Below, in pieces: positions 1 to 4,809 of a DNA stretch of 5,516 nucleotides. The stretch is taken from the NCBI GenBank assembly GCA_964395065.1, contig CAYNAM010000152.1, forward strand, positions 1 through 5,516, given 5' to 3'. This stretch comes from Entomomonas sp964395065 (GTDB taxonomy: Bacteria; Pseudomonadota; Gammaproteobacteria; Pseudomonadales; Pseudomonadaceae). The notes under the pieces were generated by a model. That model had not been told where the DNA came from. It did not search any database and saw nothing but the letters and a program-made list of their open reading frames with translations. Made by a program: the position numbers and the translations under genes. How positions within the stretch are numbered: the stretch's first letter is position 1; each line of letters opens with the position of its first letter.

Positions 1-381
1 CCAGGAAAAGGTGCTCAAATTGCTCGTTCTGCGGGTGCTTCTGTGCAATTAGTTGCTCGTGATGGTGCTTATGTAACGGTTCGTTTACGTTCTGGTGAAA
101 TGCGTAAGATTCTATCTGAATGCCGTGCAACATTAGGTGAAGTCTCTAATGGTGAGCATAGCTTACGTTCATTAGGTAAGGCAGGTGCTAGTCGCTGGCG
201 CGGAATTCGTCCGACAGTGCGTGGTGTGGCGATGAACCCTGTTGACCATCCACATGGTGGTGGTGAAGGCCGTACTTCTGGTGGACGCCACCCTGTAACA
301 CCTTGGGGTATTAAAACCAAAGGTAAGAAAACTCGTACTAATAAGCGTACAAATAATATGATTGTACGTCGTCGTAAATAA
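1..381 (+). CDS. rplB: 50S ribosomal protein L2, C-terminal part (5' end outside window)
   Basis: This is the last 126 codons of L2, read in frame from base 1; the start lies upstream of the window. L2 is a primary 23S rRNA-binding protein of the large subunit, needed for subunit association and for a functional peptidyl-transferase centre. The fragment covers the C-terminal SH3-like domain and tail, including the signature MNPVDHPHGGGEGR at about 232-273. The first His of that motif (codon 247-249) aligns with E. coli His229, implicated in peptidyl-transferase activity, and lies 43 residues from the C-terminus as in the 272-residue E. coli protein. The basic tail ends MIVRRRK and is followed by tandem stops TAA TAG. 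The GTG at 43 is an internal codon, not a start. rpsS follows after 18 bases, the usual S10-operon order. Identity is certain. Confidence 0.98.
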   Translation, partial: PGKGAQIARSAGASVQLVARDGAYVTVRLRSGEMRKILSECRATLGEVSNGEHSLRSLGKAGASRWRGIRPTVRGVAMNPVDHPHGGGEGRTSGGRHPVTPWGIKTKGKKTRTNKRTNNMIVRRRK

Positions 382-399
382 TAGAGTGAGGATGCGATA

Positions 400-675
400 A
401 TGCCACGTTCGTTAAAGAAAGGTCCTTTTATCGATCTTCACCTATTGAAGAAGATCGAAACGGCCGTTGAAAAGAATGATCGTAAGCCAATTAAGACTTG
501 GTCTCGTCGTTCAATGATATTGCCACAAATGGTAGGCTTAACTATCGCAGTTCACAATGGTCGTCAACACGTACCAGTGCTTGTGAATGAAGATATGGTA
601 GGCCATAAATTAGGCGAATTTGCTGCTACCCGTACTTATCGTGGCCATGCGGCAGATAAAAAAGCCAAGCGTTAA
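400..675 (+). CDS. rpsS: 30S ribosomal protein S19
   Basis: S19 (91 residues, the usual length) sits in the head of the small subunit, where it pairs with S13 and binds 16S rRNA near the inter-subunit bridges. The start MPRSLKKGPF is the canonical N-terminus. TWSRRS lies at residues 33-38, and the family signature runs from about residue 51 to 74 (HNGRQHVPV, then EDMVGHKLGEF). The basic C-terminus ends DKKAKR. A GAGGA Shine-Dalgarno sequence at 388-392 lies 7 bases before the ATG, which fixes the start. It is flanked by rplB and rplV as in nearly all bacteria. The protein reads very like Pseudomonas S19. I see no truncation or odd residue. Confidence 0.98.
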   Translation: MPRSLKKGPFIDLHLLKKIETAVEKNDRKPIKTWSRRSMILPQMVGLTIAVHNGRQHVPVLVNEDMVGHKLGEFAATRTYRGHAADKKAKR

Positions 676-676
676 T

Positions 677-682
677 AGGTGA
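677..682 (+). promoter_or_regulatory. Ribosome-binding site that decides the rplV start
   Basis: AGGTGA lies just after the rpsS stop codon and 5 bases before ATG 688. An upstream in-frame GTG (679-681) falls within this motif and would lose its own Shine-Dalgarno sequence, so ATG 688 is preferred. The spacing is at the short end of the normal range. Confidence 0.7.
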
Positions 683-687
683 GCATA

Positions 688-1038
688 ATGAAAGAAGACA
701 AAGATAAAATAGTATCTGCGAAATTATCGGGTGCTAGTATTTCTGCTCAGAAAGCTCGCTTAGTTGCTGATCAAATTCGTGGTAAAGAGATTGGTGACGC
801 ACTTAATTTGTTAACGTTCAGTAGCAAAAAAGCTGCTCCGTTATTCAAGAAAGTGCTTGAGTCAGCTGTTGCTAATGCTGAACAAAACAAGGGTTTTGAC
901 ATAGATGACTTAAAAATTCATGCGGTGTTTGTCGACGAAGGTCGTTCATTAAAACGTATGTTGCCTCGTGCTAAAGGTCGTGCTGATCGTATTATCAAGC
1001 GGTCTTGTCATATCACTGTTAAAGTTATCGAAAAATAA
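688..1038 (+). CDS. rplV: 50S ribosomal protein L22
   Basis: L22 binds 23S rRNA during early large-subunit assembly, and its long beta-hairpin lines the peptide exit tunnel. The core SAKLSGASISAQKARLVAD (residues 10-28) and the hairpin-tip region LKRMLPRAKGRA (88-99, where macrolide-resistance changes occur in other bacteria) are intact and look wild type. I choose ATG 688, giving 116 residues. A GTG nine bases upstream lies inside the AGGTGA ribosome-binding site (677-682), so it is unlikely to be used. L22 in Pseudomonas and E. coli is about 110 residues. The excess is a charged N-terminal segment, MKEDKDKIV, with no ATG, GTG or TTG further in that would give the shorter form. The gene starts 12 bases after rpsS and ends 13 before rpsC. 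Confidence 0.97.
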   Translation: MKEDKDKIVSAKLSGASISAQKARLVADQIRGKEIGDALNLLTFSSKKAAPLFKKVLESAVANAEQNKGFDIDDLKIHAVFVDEGRSLKRMLPRAKGRADRIIKRSCHITVKVIEK

Positions 1039-1051
1039 CGGAGTCGATCAG

Positions 1052-1735
1052 ATGGGTCAGAAAGTACATCCTACTGGCATACGCCTAGGAATAGTAAAGG
1101 AGCACACTTCTGTTTGGTATGCAGATCGCAAAAATTATGCGGATTATCTGAATACTGACTTAAAAGTTCGTGGTTATCTCCAAGATAAATTAAAAAACGC
1201 GTCCGTAAGCCGGATTGATATTGCTCGTCCAGCGCAAAGTGCACGTATCACTATTCACACTGCTCGCCCTGGTATTGTTATCGGGAAAAAAGGCGAAGAT
1301 GTTGAAAAGTTACGTCAGGACCTGACCAAACAAATGGGTGTTCCAGTCCATATTAATATTGAAGAAATTCGTAAACCAGAATTAGATGCAATGTTAGTAG
1401 CACAAGGTGTTGCCCAACAGTTAGAGCGTCGTGTTATGTTCCGTCGTGCAATGAAACGTGCGGTACAAAATGCAATGCGTCTTGGTGCAAAAGGCATTAA
1501 GATTCAGGTAAGCGGTCGTTTAGGTGGTGCAGAAATTGCTCGTAGCGAATGGTATCGTGAAGGTCGTGTTCCTTTACATACACTCCGTGCAGATATCGAT
1601 TATGCTACATATGAAGCGCACACTACCTATGGTGTTATTGGTGTAAAAGTTTGGATTTTCAAAGGCGAAGTTATTGGTGGCCAAATTGAAGAGACAAAAC
1701 CAGCACCTTCTTCTCGCAAAAAAACTGCTAAATAA
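1052..1735 (+). CDS. rpsC: 30S ribosomal protein S3
   Basis: S3 is a small-subunit head protein at the mRNA entry tunnel and contributes to the ribosome's mRNA helicase activity. The start is ATG 1052 (MGQKVHPTGIRLG, the canonical N-terminus), with CGGAG at 1039-1043 placed 8 bases upstream. The open frame reaches back to 968, but that part lies inside rplV and has no homology to S3. The protein is 227 residues. A type II KH domain carries its GxxG loop as GKKG at 78-81. Arg131, Arg132 and Lys135 (FRRAMKRA), the E. coli helicase residues, are at the same positions. The C-terminal S3 domain includes SGRLGGAEIAR and VGIGVKVW-like sequence, then a short basic tail ending RKKTAK. It is tightly linked to rplV and rplP and closest in feel to Pseudomonas S3. 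Confidence 0.98.
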   Translation: MGQKVHPTGIRLGIVKEHTSVWYADRKNYADYLNTDLKVRGYLQDKLKNASVSRIDIARPAQSARITIHTARPGIVIGKKGEDVEKLRQDLTKQMGVPVHINIEEIRKPELDAMLVAQGVAQQLERRVMFRRAMKRAVQNAMRLGAKGIKIQVSGRLGGAEIARSEWYREGRVPLHTLRADIDYATYEAHTTYGVIGVKVWIFKGEVIGGQIEETKPAPSSRKKTAK

Positions 1736-1747
1736 GGGGTACGCCAA

Positions 1748-2161
1748 ATGTTACAACCAAAGCGTACAAAATTCAGAAAGCAGATGACGGGTCATAACCG
1801 TGGTCTAGCTCATCGCGGTAGCAAAGTGAGTTTCGGCGAGTACGCGCTGAAAGCTACTGATCGTGGTCGTTTAACTGCTCGTCAAATCGAAGCGGCACGT
1901 CGTGCTCTTACTCGTCATGTTAAACGTGGTGGAAAAATTTGGATTCGTGTTTTTCCTGACAAACCTATTACTAAAAAGCCTCTTGAAGTTCGTATGGGTA
2001 AAGGTAAAGGTGGTGTTGAGTATTGGGTAGCACAAATTCAGCCTGGTAAAGTGCTTTATGAAATTGAAGGTGTTACAGAAGCCTTGGCGCGTGAAGCATT
2101 TGCTTTAGCAGCTGCAAAGCTTCCTATTGCCACCACTTTTGTTAAGCGGACGGTGATGTAA
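1748..2161 (+). CDS. rplP: 50S ribosomal protein L16
   Basis: L16 (137 residues) binds 23S rRNA close to the A site and is added late in large-subunit assembly. MLQPKRTKFRK at the N-terminus, RLTARQIEAARR (41-52) and KIWIRVFPDKP (63-73) are family hallmarks. Arg82 in VRMGKGKG corresponds to E. coli Arg81, the residue hydroxylated by the oxygenase YcfD/RoxA; whether that happens here cannot be seen. AAGGGG at 1734-1739 overlaps the rpsC stop and lies 8 bases before the ATG, suggesting translational coupling to rpsC. The stop overlaps the rpmC start by one base (TAATG). The protein is nearly identical to what I recall of Pseudomonas L16 and clearly different from the Acinetobacter form, which is a main reason for the taxonomic call. 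Confidence 0.98.
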   Translation: MLQPKRTKFRKQMTGHNRGLAHRGSKVSFGEYALKATDRGRLTARQIEAARRALTRHVKRGGKIWIRVFPDKPITKKPLEVRMGKGKGGVEYWVAQIQPGKVLYEIEGVTEALAREAFALAAAKLPIATTFVKRTVM

Positions 2162-2376
2162 TGAGTAAATTAAAACAAAGACGTGAAGAAGTGCGGAATC
2201 TTTCCGTAGAACAAATAAACGAGCAAATTATGGGTTTATTGCGTGATCAGTTTAATTTGCGTATGCAAAAAGCAACGGGTCAGCTAGGTCAGATTCATTT
2301 GCTTAAACAAGTTAAACGTGATATCGCTCGCCTTAAAACCGAGTTGACCGTGAAACAGAAGCAGGCAGGTAAGTGA
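2161..2376 (+). CDS. rpmC: 50S ribosomal protein L29
   Basis: L29 is a small helical protein at the exit of the peptide tunnel, beside L23, where chaperones and targeting factors dock. The core LLRDQFNLRMQKATGQL (residues 27-43) is the family signature and is followed by the usual second helix, VKRDIARLKTEL. The ATG overlaps the rplP stop by one base (TAATG). Only a weak GGTGA (2152-2156) lies 4 bases upstream, so initiation probably depends on ribosomes finishing rplP. At 71 residues it is longer than the 63 of E. coli and Pseudomonas: about five extra residues at the N-terminus (MSKLKQRREEVRNLS) and about three before the terminal QAGK. No later ATG would restore the short N-terminus. Its identity is not in doubt. 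Confidence 0.97.
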   Translation: MSKLKQRREEVRNLSVEQINEQIMGLLRDQFNLRMQKATGQLGQIHLLKQVKRDIARLKTELTVKQKQAGK

Positions 2377-2378
2377 TT

Positions 2379-2645
2379 ATGACTGAAGCTCAAAAAACTG
2401 TTCGCACGCTTATGGGTCGTGTGATTAGCGATAAAATGGACAAAACAATTACTGTATTGATTGAGCGCCGTGTAAAGCATCCAATCTATGGTAAATATGT
2501 TAAGCGTTCTACTAAACTACATGCGCATGATGAAACTAATCAATGTCGTATTGGCGACACAGTCAGTATTCGTGAAACTCGCCCACTATCCAAGACTAAA
2601 GCTTGGACATTAGTGGAAGTAGTTGAACGTGCAGACGCAGTATAA
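2379..2645 (+). CDS. rpsQ: 30S ribosomal protein S17
   Basis: S17 is a primary 16S rRNA-binding protein with an OB fold, acting early in small-subunit assembly. I choose ATG 2379 (MTEAQKTVRTLMGRV), giving 88 residues, the usual Pseudomonas length. An in-frame GTG at 2373 would add two residues but overlaps the rpmC stop and the AGG of the ribosome-binding site (2367-2369). Visible motifs are SDKMDKTITVLIERR (17-31), HPIYGKYVKRS (34-44) and the S17 signature GDTVSIRETRPLSKTK (59-74). It begins two bases after rpmC ends. It is the last gene of the S10 operon in E. coli, but here rplN follows after only 18 bases, so transcription probably continues into the spc genes. Confidence 0.97.
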   Translation: MTEAQKTVRTLMGRVISDKMDKTITVLIERRVKHPIYGKYVKRSTKLHAHDETNQCRIGDTVSIRETRPLSKTKAWTLVEVVERADAV

Positions 2646-2663
2646 GAGGGTCGGAGAAAGTAT

Positions 2664-3032
2664 ATGATTCAGACTCAATCAATGCTAGAAGTAGCAGATA
2701 ACAGTGGTGCACGTCGTGTTATGTGTATCAAAGTTTTAGGCGGTTCACATCGTCGTTATGCTGCTGTAGGCGATATTATTAAAGTAGCTGTAAAAGAAGC
2801 TATTCCTCGCGGTAAAGTGAAGAAAGGACAAGTGATGACAGCTGTTGTTGTTCGCACTCGTCATGGCGTACGTCGTCAAGATGGATCTTTAATCCGTTTT
2901 GATGATAATGCAGCTGTATTATTAAACAACAAGCAAGAGCCGATTGGTACCCGTATCTTTGGGCCAGTAACTCGTGAACTTCGTACTGAGAAGTTTATGA
3001 AAATCGTCTCACTTGCTCCAGAAGTGTTGTAA
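2664..3032 (+). CDS. rplN: 50S ribosomal protein L14
   Basis: L14 (122 residues, exactly the usual length) is a beta-barrel protein on the subunit-interface side of the 50S particle. It forms an inter-subunit bridge with 16S rRNA and neighbours L19. The N-terminus MIQTQSMLEVADNSGAR is canonical. The family signature spans about 60-83 (AVVVRTRHGVRR, DGS, IRFDDNA), followed by NNKQEPIGTRIFGPV (88-102). GGAG at 2653-2656 lies 7 bases before the ATG. In E. coli this is the first gene of the spc operon with its own promoter just upstream. Here the 18-base gap after rpsQ is too short for that, though a promoter inside rpsQ cannot be excluded. Confidence 0.98.
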   Translation: MIQTQSMLEVADNSGARRVMCIKVLGGSHRRYAAVGDIIKVAVKEAIPRGKVKKGQVMTAVVVRTRHGVRRQDGSLIRFDDNAAVLLNNKQEPIGTRIFGPVTRELRTEKFMKIVSLAPEVL

Positions 3033-3043
3033 GGAGAGGCGTT

Positions 3044-3358
3044 ATGAGTAAAATTCGTCGAGATGACGAGATTATCGTCATCGCCGGTAAAGATAAAGGT
3101 AAGCGTGGACGTATCTCTAAAGTGCTTGCTGATAGCCGTGTGATTGTAAGTGGCATTAATATGGTTAAACGCCATACTAAGCCTAATCCACAAGCTGGAA
3201 CTCAAGGTGGTATTGTTGAGAAAGAAGCACCTTTACATATCTCTAATGTTGCTATCTTTAATCCAGAAACAGAAAAAGCGGATCGTGTGGGCTTTAAATT
3301 TGAAGATGGTGTAAAGGTTCGTGTCTTCAAGTCCAATCAACAACCGATTGATGCTTGA
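3044..3358 (+). CDS. rplX: 50S ribosomal protein L24
   Basis: L24 (104 residues) is one of the two assembly-initiator proteins of the large subunit and binds the 5' domain of 23S rRNA. A KOW motif is clear near the N-terminus (DDEIIVIAGKDKGKRGRISKV, residues 7-27). It is followed by VKRHTKPNP (41-49), GGIVEKEAPLHISNVAIFNP (55-74) and the closing KADRVGFKFEDGVKVRVFKS (78-97), all standard. AAGGAG at 3031-3036 overlaps the rplN stop codon and lies 7 bases before the ATG, so translation is probably coupled to rplN. The sequence resembles Pseudomonas L24 (start SKIRRDDEIIVIAG) more than the Acinetobacter form. It ends with TGA, 19 bases before rplE. Confidence 0.98.
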   Translation: MSKIRRDDEIIVIAGKDKGKRGRISKVLADSRVIVSGINMVKRHTKPNPQAGTQGGIVEKEAPLHISNVAIFNPETEKADRVGFKFEDGVKVRVFKSNQQPIDA

Positions 3359-3377
3359 GGAAGAAAGGTAAATAACC

Positions 3378-3917
3378 ATGGCACGATTAGAAAAAGTTTA
3401 TAAAGAACAAATTCTTCCTAAATTAAAAGAAGAATTAAAATTAGCAAATGTGATGGAAGTTCCTCGCATTACCAAAATTACCCTTAACATGGGGCTTGGT
3501 GAAGCTATTGGCGATAAGAAAGTAATTGAAAATGCGTTGTCTGATATTGAAAAAATTACAGGTCAAAAAGCTGTAGTGACAAAGGCGCGTAAATCAATTG
3601 CAGGATTTAAAGTTCGTGAAGGCTGGCCGATTGGTATTAAGGTAACTTTACGTCGTGATCGTATGTATGAGTTTTTGGATCGTTTGATTTCGATTTCTTT
3701 ACCTCGCGTTCGTGACTTCCGTGGCTTAAATGCTAAGTCTTTTGATGGACGCGAAAATTACAGCATGGGTGTAAAAGAGCAAATCATTTTCCCAGAAATT
3801 GATTACGATAAAATTGATACTTTACGCGGTTTGGATATCACTGTTACCACTACAGCGCGTACAGATGATGAAGGACGTGCTTTATTGCGTGCTTTCAACT
3901 TCCCATTCCGCAACTAG
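3378..3917 (+). CDS. rplE: 50S ribosomal protein L5
   Basis: L5 (179 residues, usual length) binds 5S rRNA and helps place it in the central protuberance; it also contacts S13 across the interface and the P-site tRNA. The signature VPRITKITLNMGLGEA (28-43) is followed by KARKSIAGFKVREGWPIG (69-86), LPRVRDFRGLNAKSFDGR (108-125) and NYSMGVKEQIIFPEI (127-141). The protein ends RAFNFPFRN. AAAGG at 3364-3368 lies 9 bases before the ATG. In E. coli, S8 represses the spc operon by binding an RNA structure around the rplE start. In the short 19-base gap and first codons here I see no clear equivalent, such as the ACUGCAU strand shared by the E. coli mRNA and 16S sites. That absence is judged only by eye. 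Confidence 0.98.
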   Translation: MARLEKVYKEQILPKLKEELKLANVMEVPRITKITLNMGLGEAIGDKKVIENALSDIEKITGQKAVVTKARKSIAGFKVREGWPIGIKVTLRRDRMYEFLDRLISISLPRVRDFRGLNAKSFDGRENYSMGVKEQIIFPEIDYDKIDTLRGLDITVTTTARTDDEGRALLRAFNFPFRN

Positions 3918-3927
3918 GAGCTAGATA

Positions 3928-4233
3928 ATGGCAAAAACAAGCATGAAAAACCGTGAATTGAAGCGTATTCAAACGGTTGCTAAGTATGCTGAAAAGCGTG
4001 CTGCTTTGAAAGCAATTATTGTTAATCCAAAGTCTACTGATGAAGAGCGTTGGGAAGCACAGGTTGCTTTACAGAAACAACCTCGTGATGCGAGTAAATC
4101 TCGTATTCGTAACCGTTGTCGTATTACTGGTCGTCCTCATGGTGTTTACCGTAAGTTCGGTCTAGGGCGTAATAAGTTACGTGAAGCAGCAATGCGTGGA
4201 GATGTTCCTGGATTAGTGAAAGCTAGCTGGTAA
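3928..4233 (+). CDS. rpsN: 30S ribosomal protein S14, zinc-free long form
   Basis: S14 (101 residues) is a late-assembling protein of the small-subunit head near S3, S10 and S19. This is the long form without zinc: Cys64 in RNRCRITGRPHG is the only cysteine, and the CxxC pairs of the short zinc-binding form are absent. The N-terminus MAKTSMKNRELKR and the end GDVPGLVKASW are typical of Pseudomonas S14. AGGAG at 3916-3920 overlaps the rplE stop and lies 7 bases before the ATG. It is the last gene before the only long gap in the window. The intrinsic terminator that follows begins 23 bases after the stop codon, so rpsN is probably the last gene of the upstream transcript, wholly or for a fraction of transcripts. 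Confidence 0.98.
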   Translation: MAKTSMKNRELKRIQTVAKYAEKRAALKAIIVNPKSTDEERWEAQVALQKQPRDASKSRIRNRCRITGRPHGVYRKFGLGRNKLREAAMRGDVPGLVKASW

Positions 4234-4256
4234 TTTCTTTTAGTAGCATTGTGTAT

Positions 4257-4293
4257 AAATAAGTCAAGCTATTTAGCTTGACTTATTTTTTTT
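4257..4293 (+). terminator. Strong intrinsic terminator after rpsN
   Basis: A perfect 14-bp inverted repeat (4257-4270 paired with 4275-4288, core AAGTCAAGCT / AGCTTGACTT) with a four-base ATTT loop runs directly into eight Ts (4286-4293). This is a textbook rho-independent terminator on the + strand. It lies inside a gene cluster that is usually one transcript, between rpsN and rpsH. Read on the - strand, the trailing T-run is short and broken, so it is much weaker in that direction. Its efficiency is not known; partial read-through is possible. Confidence 0.88.
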
Positions 4294-4306
4294 GTAAATC
4301 TAAAAT
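4278..4306 (+). promoter_or_regulatory. Predicted sigma-70-type promoter for rpsH and downstream genes
   Basis: TTGACT at 4278-4283 and TAAAAT at 4301-4306 each match the sigma-70 consensus at five of six positions and are exactly 17 bases apart, the optimal spacing. The -35 box lies in the 3' arm of the terminator stem, and the spacer holds the terminator's T-run. Transcription would begin around 4312-4314, giving a leader of about 90 nt before the rpsH start. No comparably good -35/-10 pair is seen elsewhere in the gap. The match is seen in the sequence; promoter activity is inferred. Confidence 0.72.
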
Positions 4307-4314
4307 AACCGGCT

Positions 4315-4340
4315 CGCTGAAAGCTTGTAGTTTTTCAGCG
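4315..4340 (+). promoter_or_regulatory. Leader RNA hairpin upstream of rpsH
   Basis: CGCTGAAA (4315-4322) and TTTCAGCG (4333-4340) form a perfect 8-bp stem, extendable by one G-U pair, with a loop of 8-10 bases. No T-run follows, so it is not a terminator. It would lie almost at the 5' end of the predicted rpsH transcript. It may stabilise the RNA end or form part of a regulatory leader, for example an S8-binding site. The stem is seen; its function is speculation. Confidence 0.5.
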
Positions 4341-4387
4341 TAATGTGCCTATCAGTATTTATTATGTATAGGTTCTTTTATATTTTT

Positions 4388-4392
4388 AGGAG
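4388..4392 (+). promoter_or_regulatory. rpsH ribosome-binding site with long spacing
   Basis: AGGAG is the only Shine-Dalgarno match before rpsH and lies 12 bases from ATG 4405, longer than the 5-9 bases seen at the other complete genes of the window. ATG 4405 still fits best, because MSMQDPLADML is the conserved S8 N-terminus and the next ATG (4411) would be even farther away. Confidence 0.7.
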
Positions 4393-4404
4393 TATAGATA
4401 GCCC

Positions 4405-4797
4405 ATGAGTATGCAGGACCCGTTAGCTGATATGCTAACTCGTATCCGTAATGCCCAAATGGCTGAAAAGTCAATTGTAAGCATGCCATCATCTAAATTA
4501 AAGGTGGCTGTAGCCAAAGTTCTTCATGACGAAGGTTACATTTTAGGGTACACAGTTAGTGAAAGCGTAAAACCCGAGTTGGCAATCGAATTAAAGTATT
4601 TCGAAGGCCGTCCCGTAATCGAAGAACTTAAAAGAGCTAGTCGTCCAGGCTTACGCAACTATAAGTCAGCTTTAGAGCTGCCTAAAGTACGTGGTGGTCT
4701 TGGGATTTCTATCATCTCAACCAATAAAGGTGTGATGACAGATAGAGCTGCTCGTGCTGCCGGTGTCGGTGGCGAAGTACTTTGCACCGTATTCTAA
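4405..4797 (+). CDS. rpsH: 30S ribosomal protein S8
   Basis: S8 (130 residues) binds helix 21 of 16S rRNA and organises the central domain during small-subunit assembly. In E. coli it also represses translation of the spc operon by binding its mRNA. The N-terminal half begins MSMQDPLADMLTRIRNAQ and includes MPSSKLKVAVAKVL (27-40). The RNA-binding C-terminal half contains SRPGLRNYK (79-87), LPKVRGGLGISI (92-103) and STNKGVMTDRAAR (105-117), and ends VGGEVLCTVF, all intact. The protein is typical of Pseudomonas. What is unusual is the context: it is the first gene after a terminator and a strong predicted promoter, so the regulator's own gene may head a separate transcript. rplF follows after 12 bases. 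Confidence 0.98.
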   Translation: MSMQDPLADMLTRIRNAQMAEKSIVSMPSSKLKVAVAKVLHDEGYILGYTVSESVKPELAIELKYFEGRPVIEELKRASRPGLRNYKSALELPKVRGGLGISIISTNKGVMTDRAARAAGVGGEVLCTVF

Positions 4798-4809
4798 GGG
4801 GAGTTAGCC

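Larger units (their letters stand above)
4234..4404 (+). other. 171-base rpsN-rpsH intergenic regulatory region
   Basis: This is the only non-coding gap over 19 bases in the window. In order it holds a short AT-rich stretch, the rpsN terminator (4257-4293), the overlapping promoter (4278-4306), a leader hairpin (4315-4340), an AT-rich segment (4341-4387) and the rpsH ribosome-binding site (4388-4392). No convincing gene is present on either strand. The arrangement ends one transcript and starts another within the spc operon. Confidence 0.85.

Noticed and set aside
679..687. GTG start for rplV, three residues longer.
   Set aside because: It lies within the Shine-Dalgarno sequence that serves ATG 688.
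968..1051. Upstream in-frame extension of rpsC starting inside rplV.
   Set aside because: The added residues match no part of S3, they overlap conserved L22 coding sequence, and ATG 1052 has a good ribosome-binding site and gives the canonical MGQKVHP start.
2373..2378. GTG start for rpsQ, two residues longer.
   Set aside because: It overlaps the rpmC stop codon and abuts the ribosome-binding site; ATG 2379 gives the family's usual 88 residues.
2295..3205. Minus-strand open frames of 60-110 codons opposite rpmC, rpsQ, rplN and rplX, with similar ones opposite rplB, rpsC and rplF.
   Set aside because: All lie across conserved ribosomal protein genes, have no ribosome-binding site or recognisable domain, and look like shadows of the biased codon use on the + strand.
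4237..4267. Antisense promoter using the 5' terminator arm, which reads TTGACT on the - strand.
   Set aside because: The -35 box arises automatically from the inverted repeat. The best - strand -10 is a weak TAAAAG with a 19-base spacer, and no gene would be served.
4348..4372. Second leader hairpin, CCTAT paired with ATAGG.
   Set aside because: It has only five pairs closing a 15-base AT-rich loop, so it is too weak to call without covariation.
4343..4408. A possible 21-residue leader peptide whose TGA stop overlaps the rpsH ATG (ATGA).
   Set aside because: It has no Shine-Dalgarno sequence, its ATG sits at the foot of the leader hairpin, and its composition (many Phe, Ile, Tyr) is what AT-rich non-coding DNA gives. 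The overlap is suggestive but can arise by chance; conservation in relatives would be needed.
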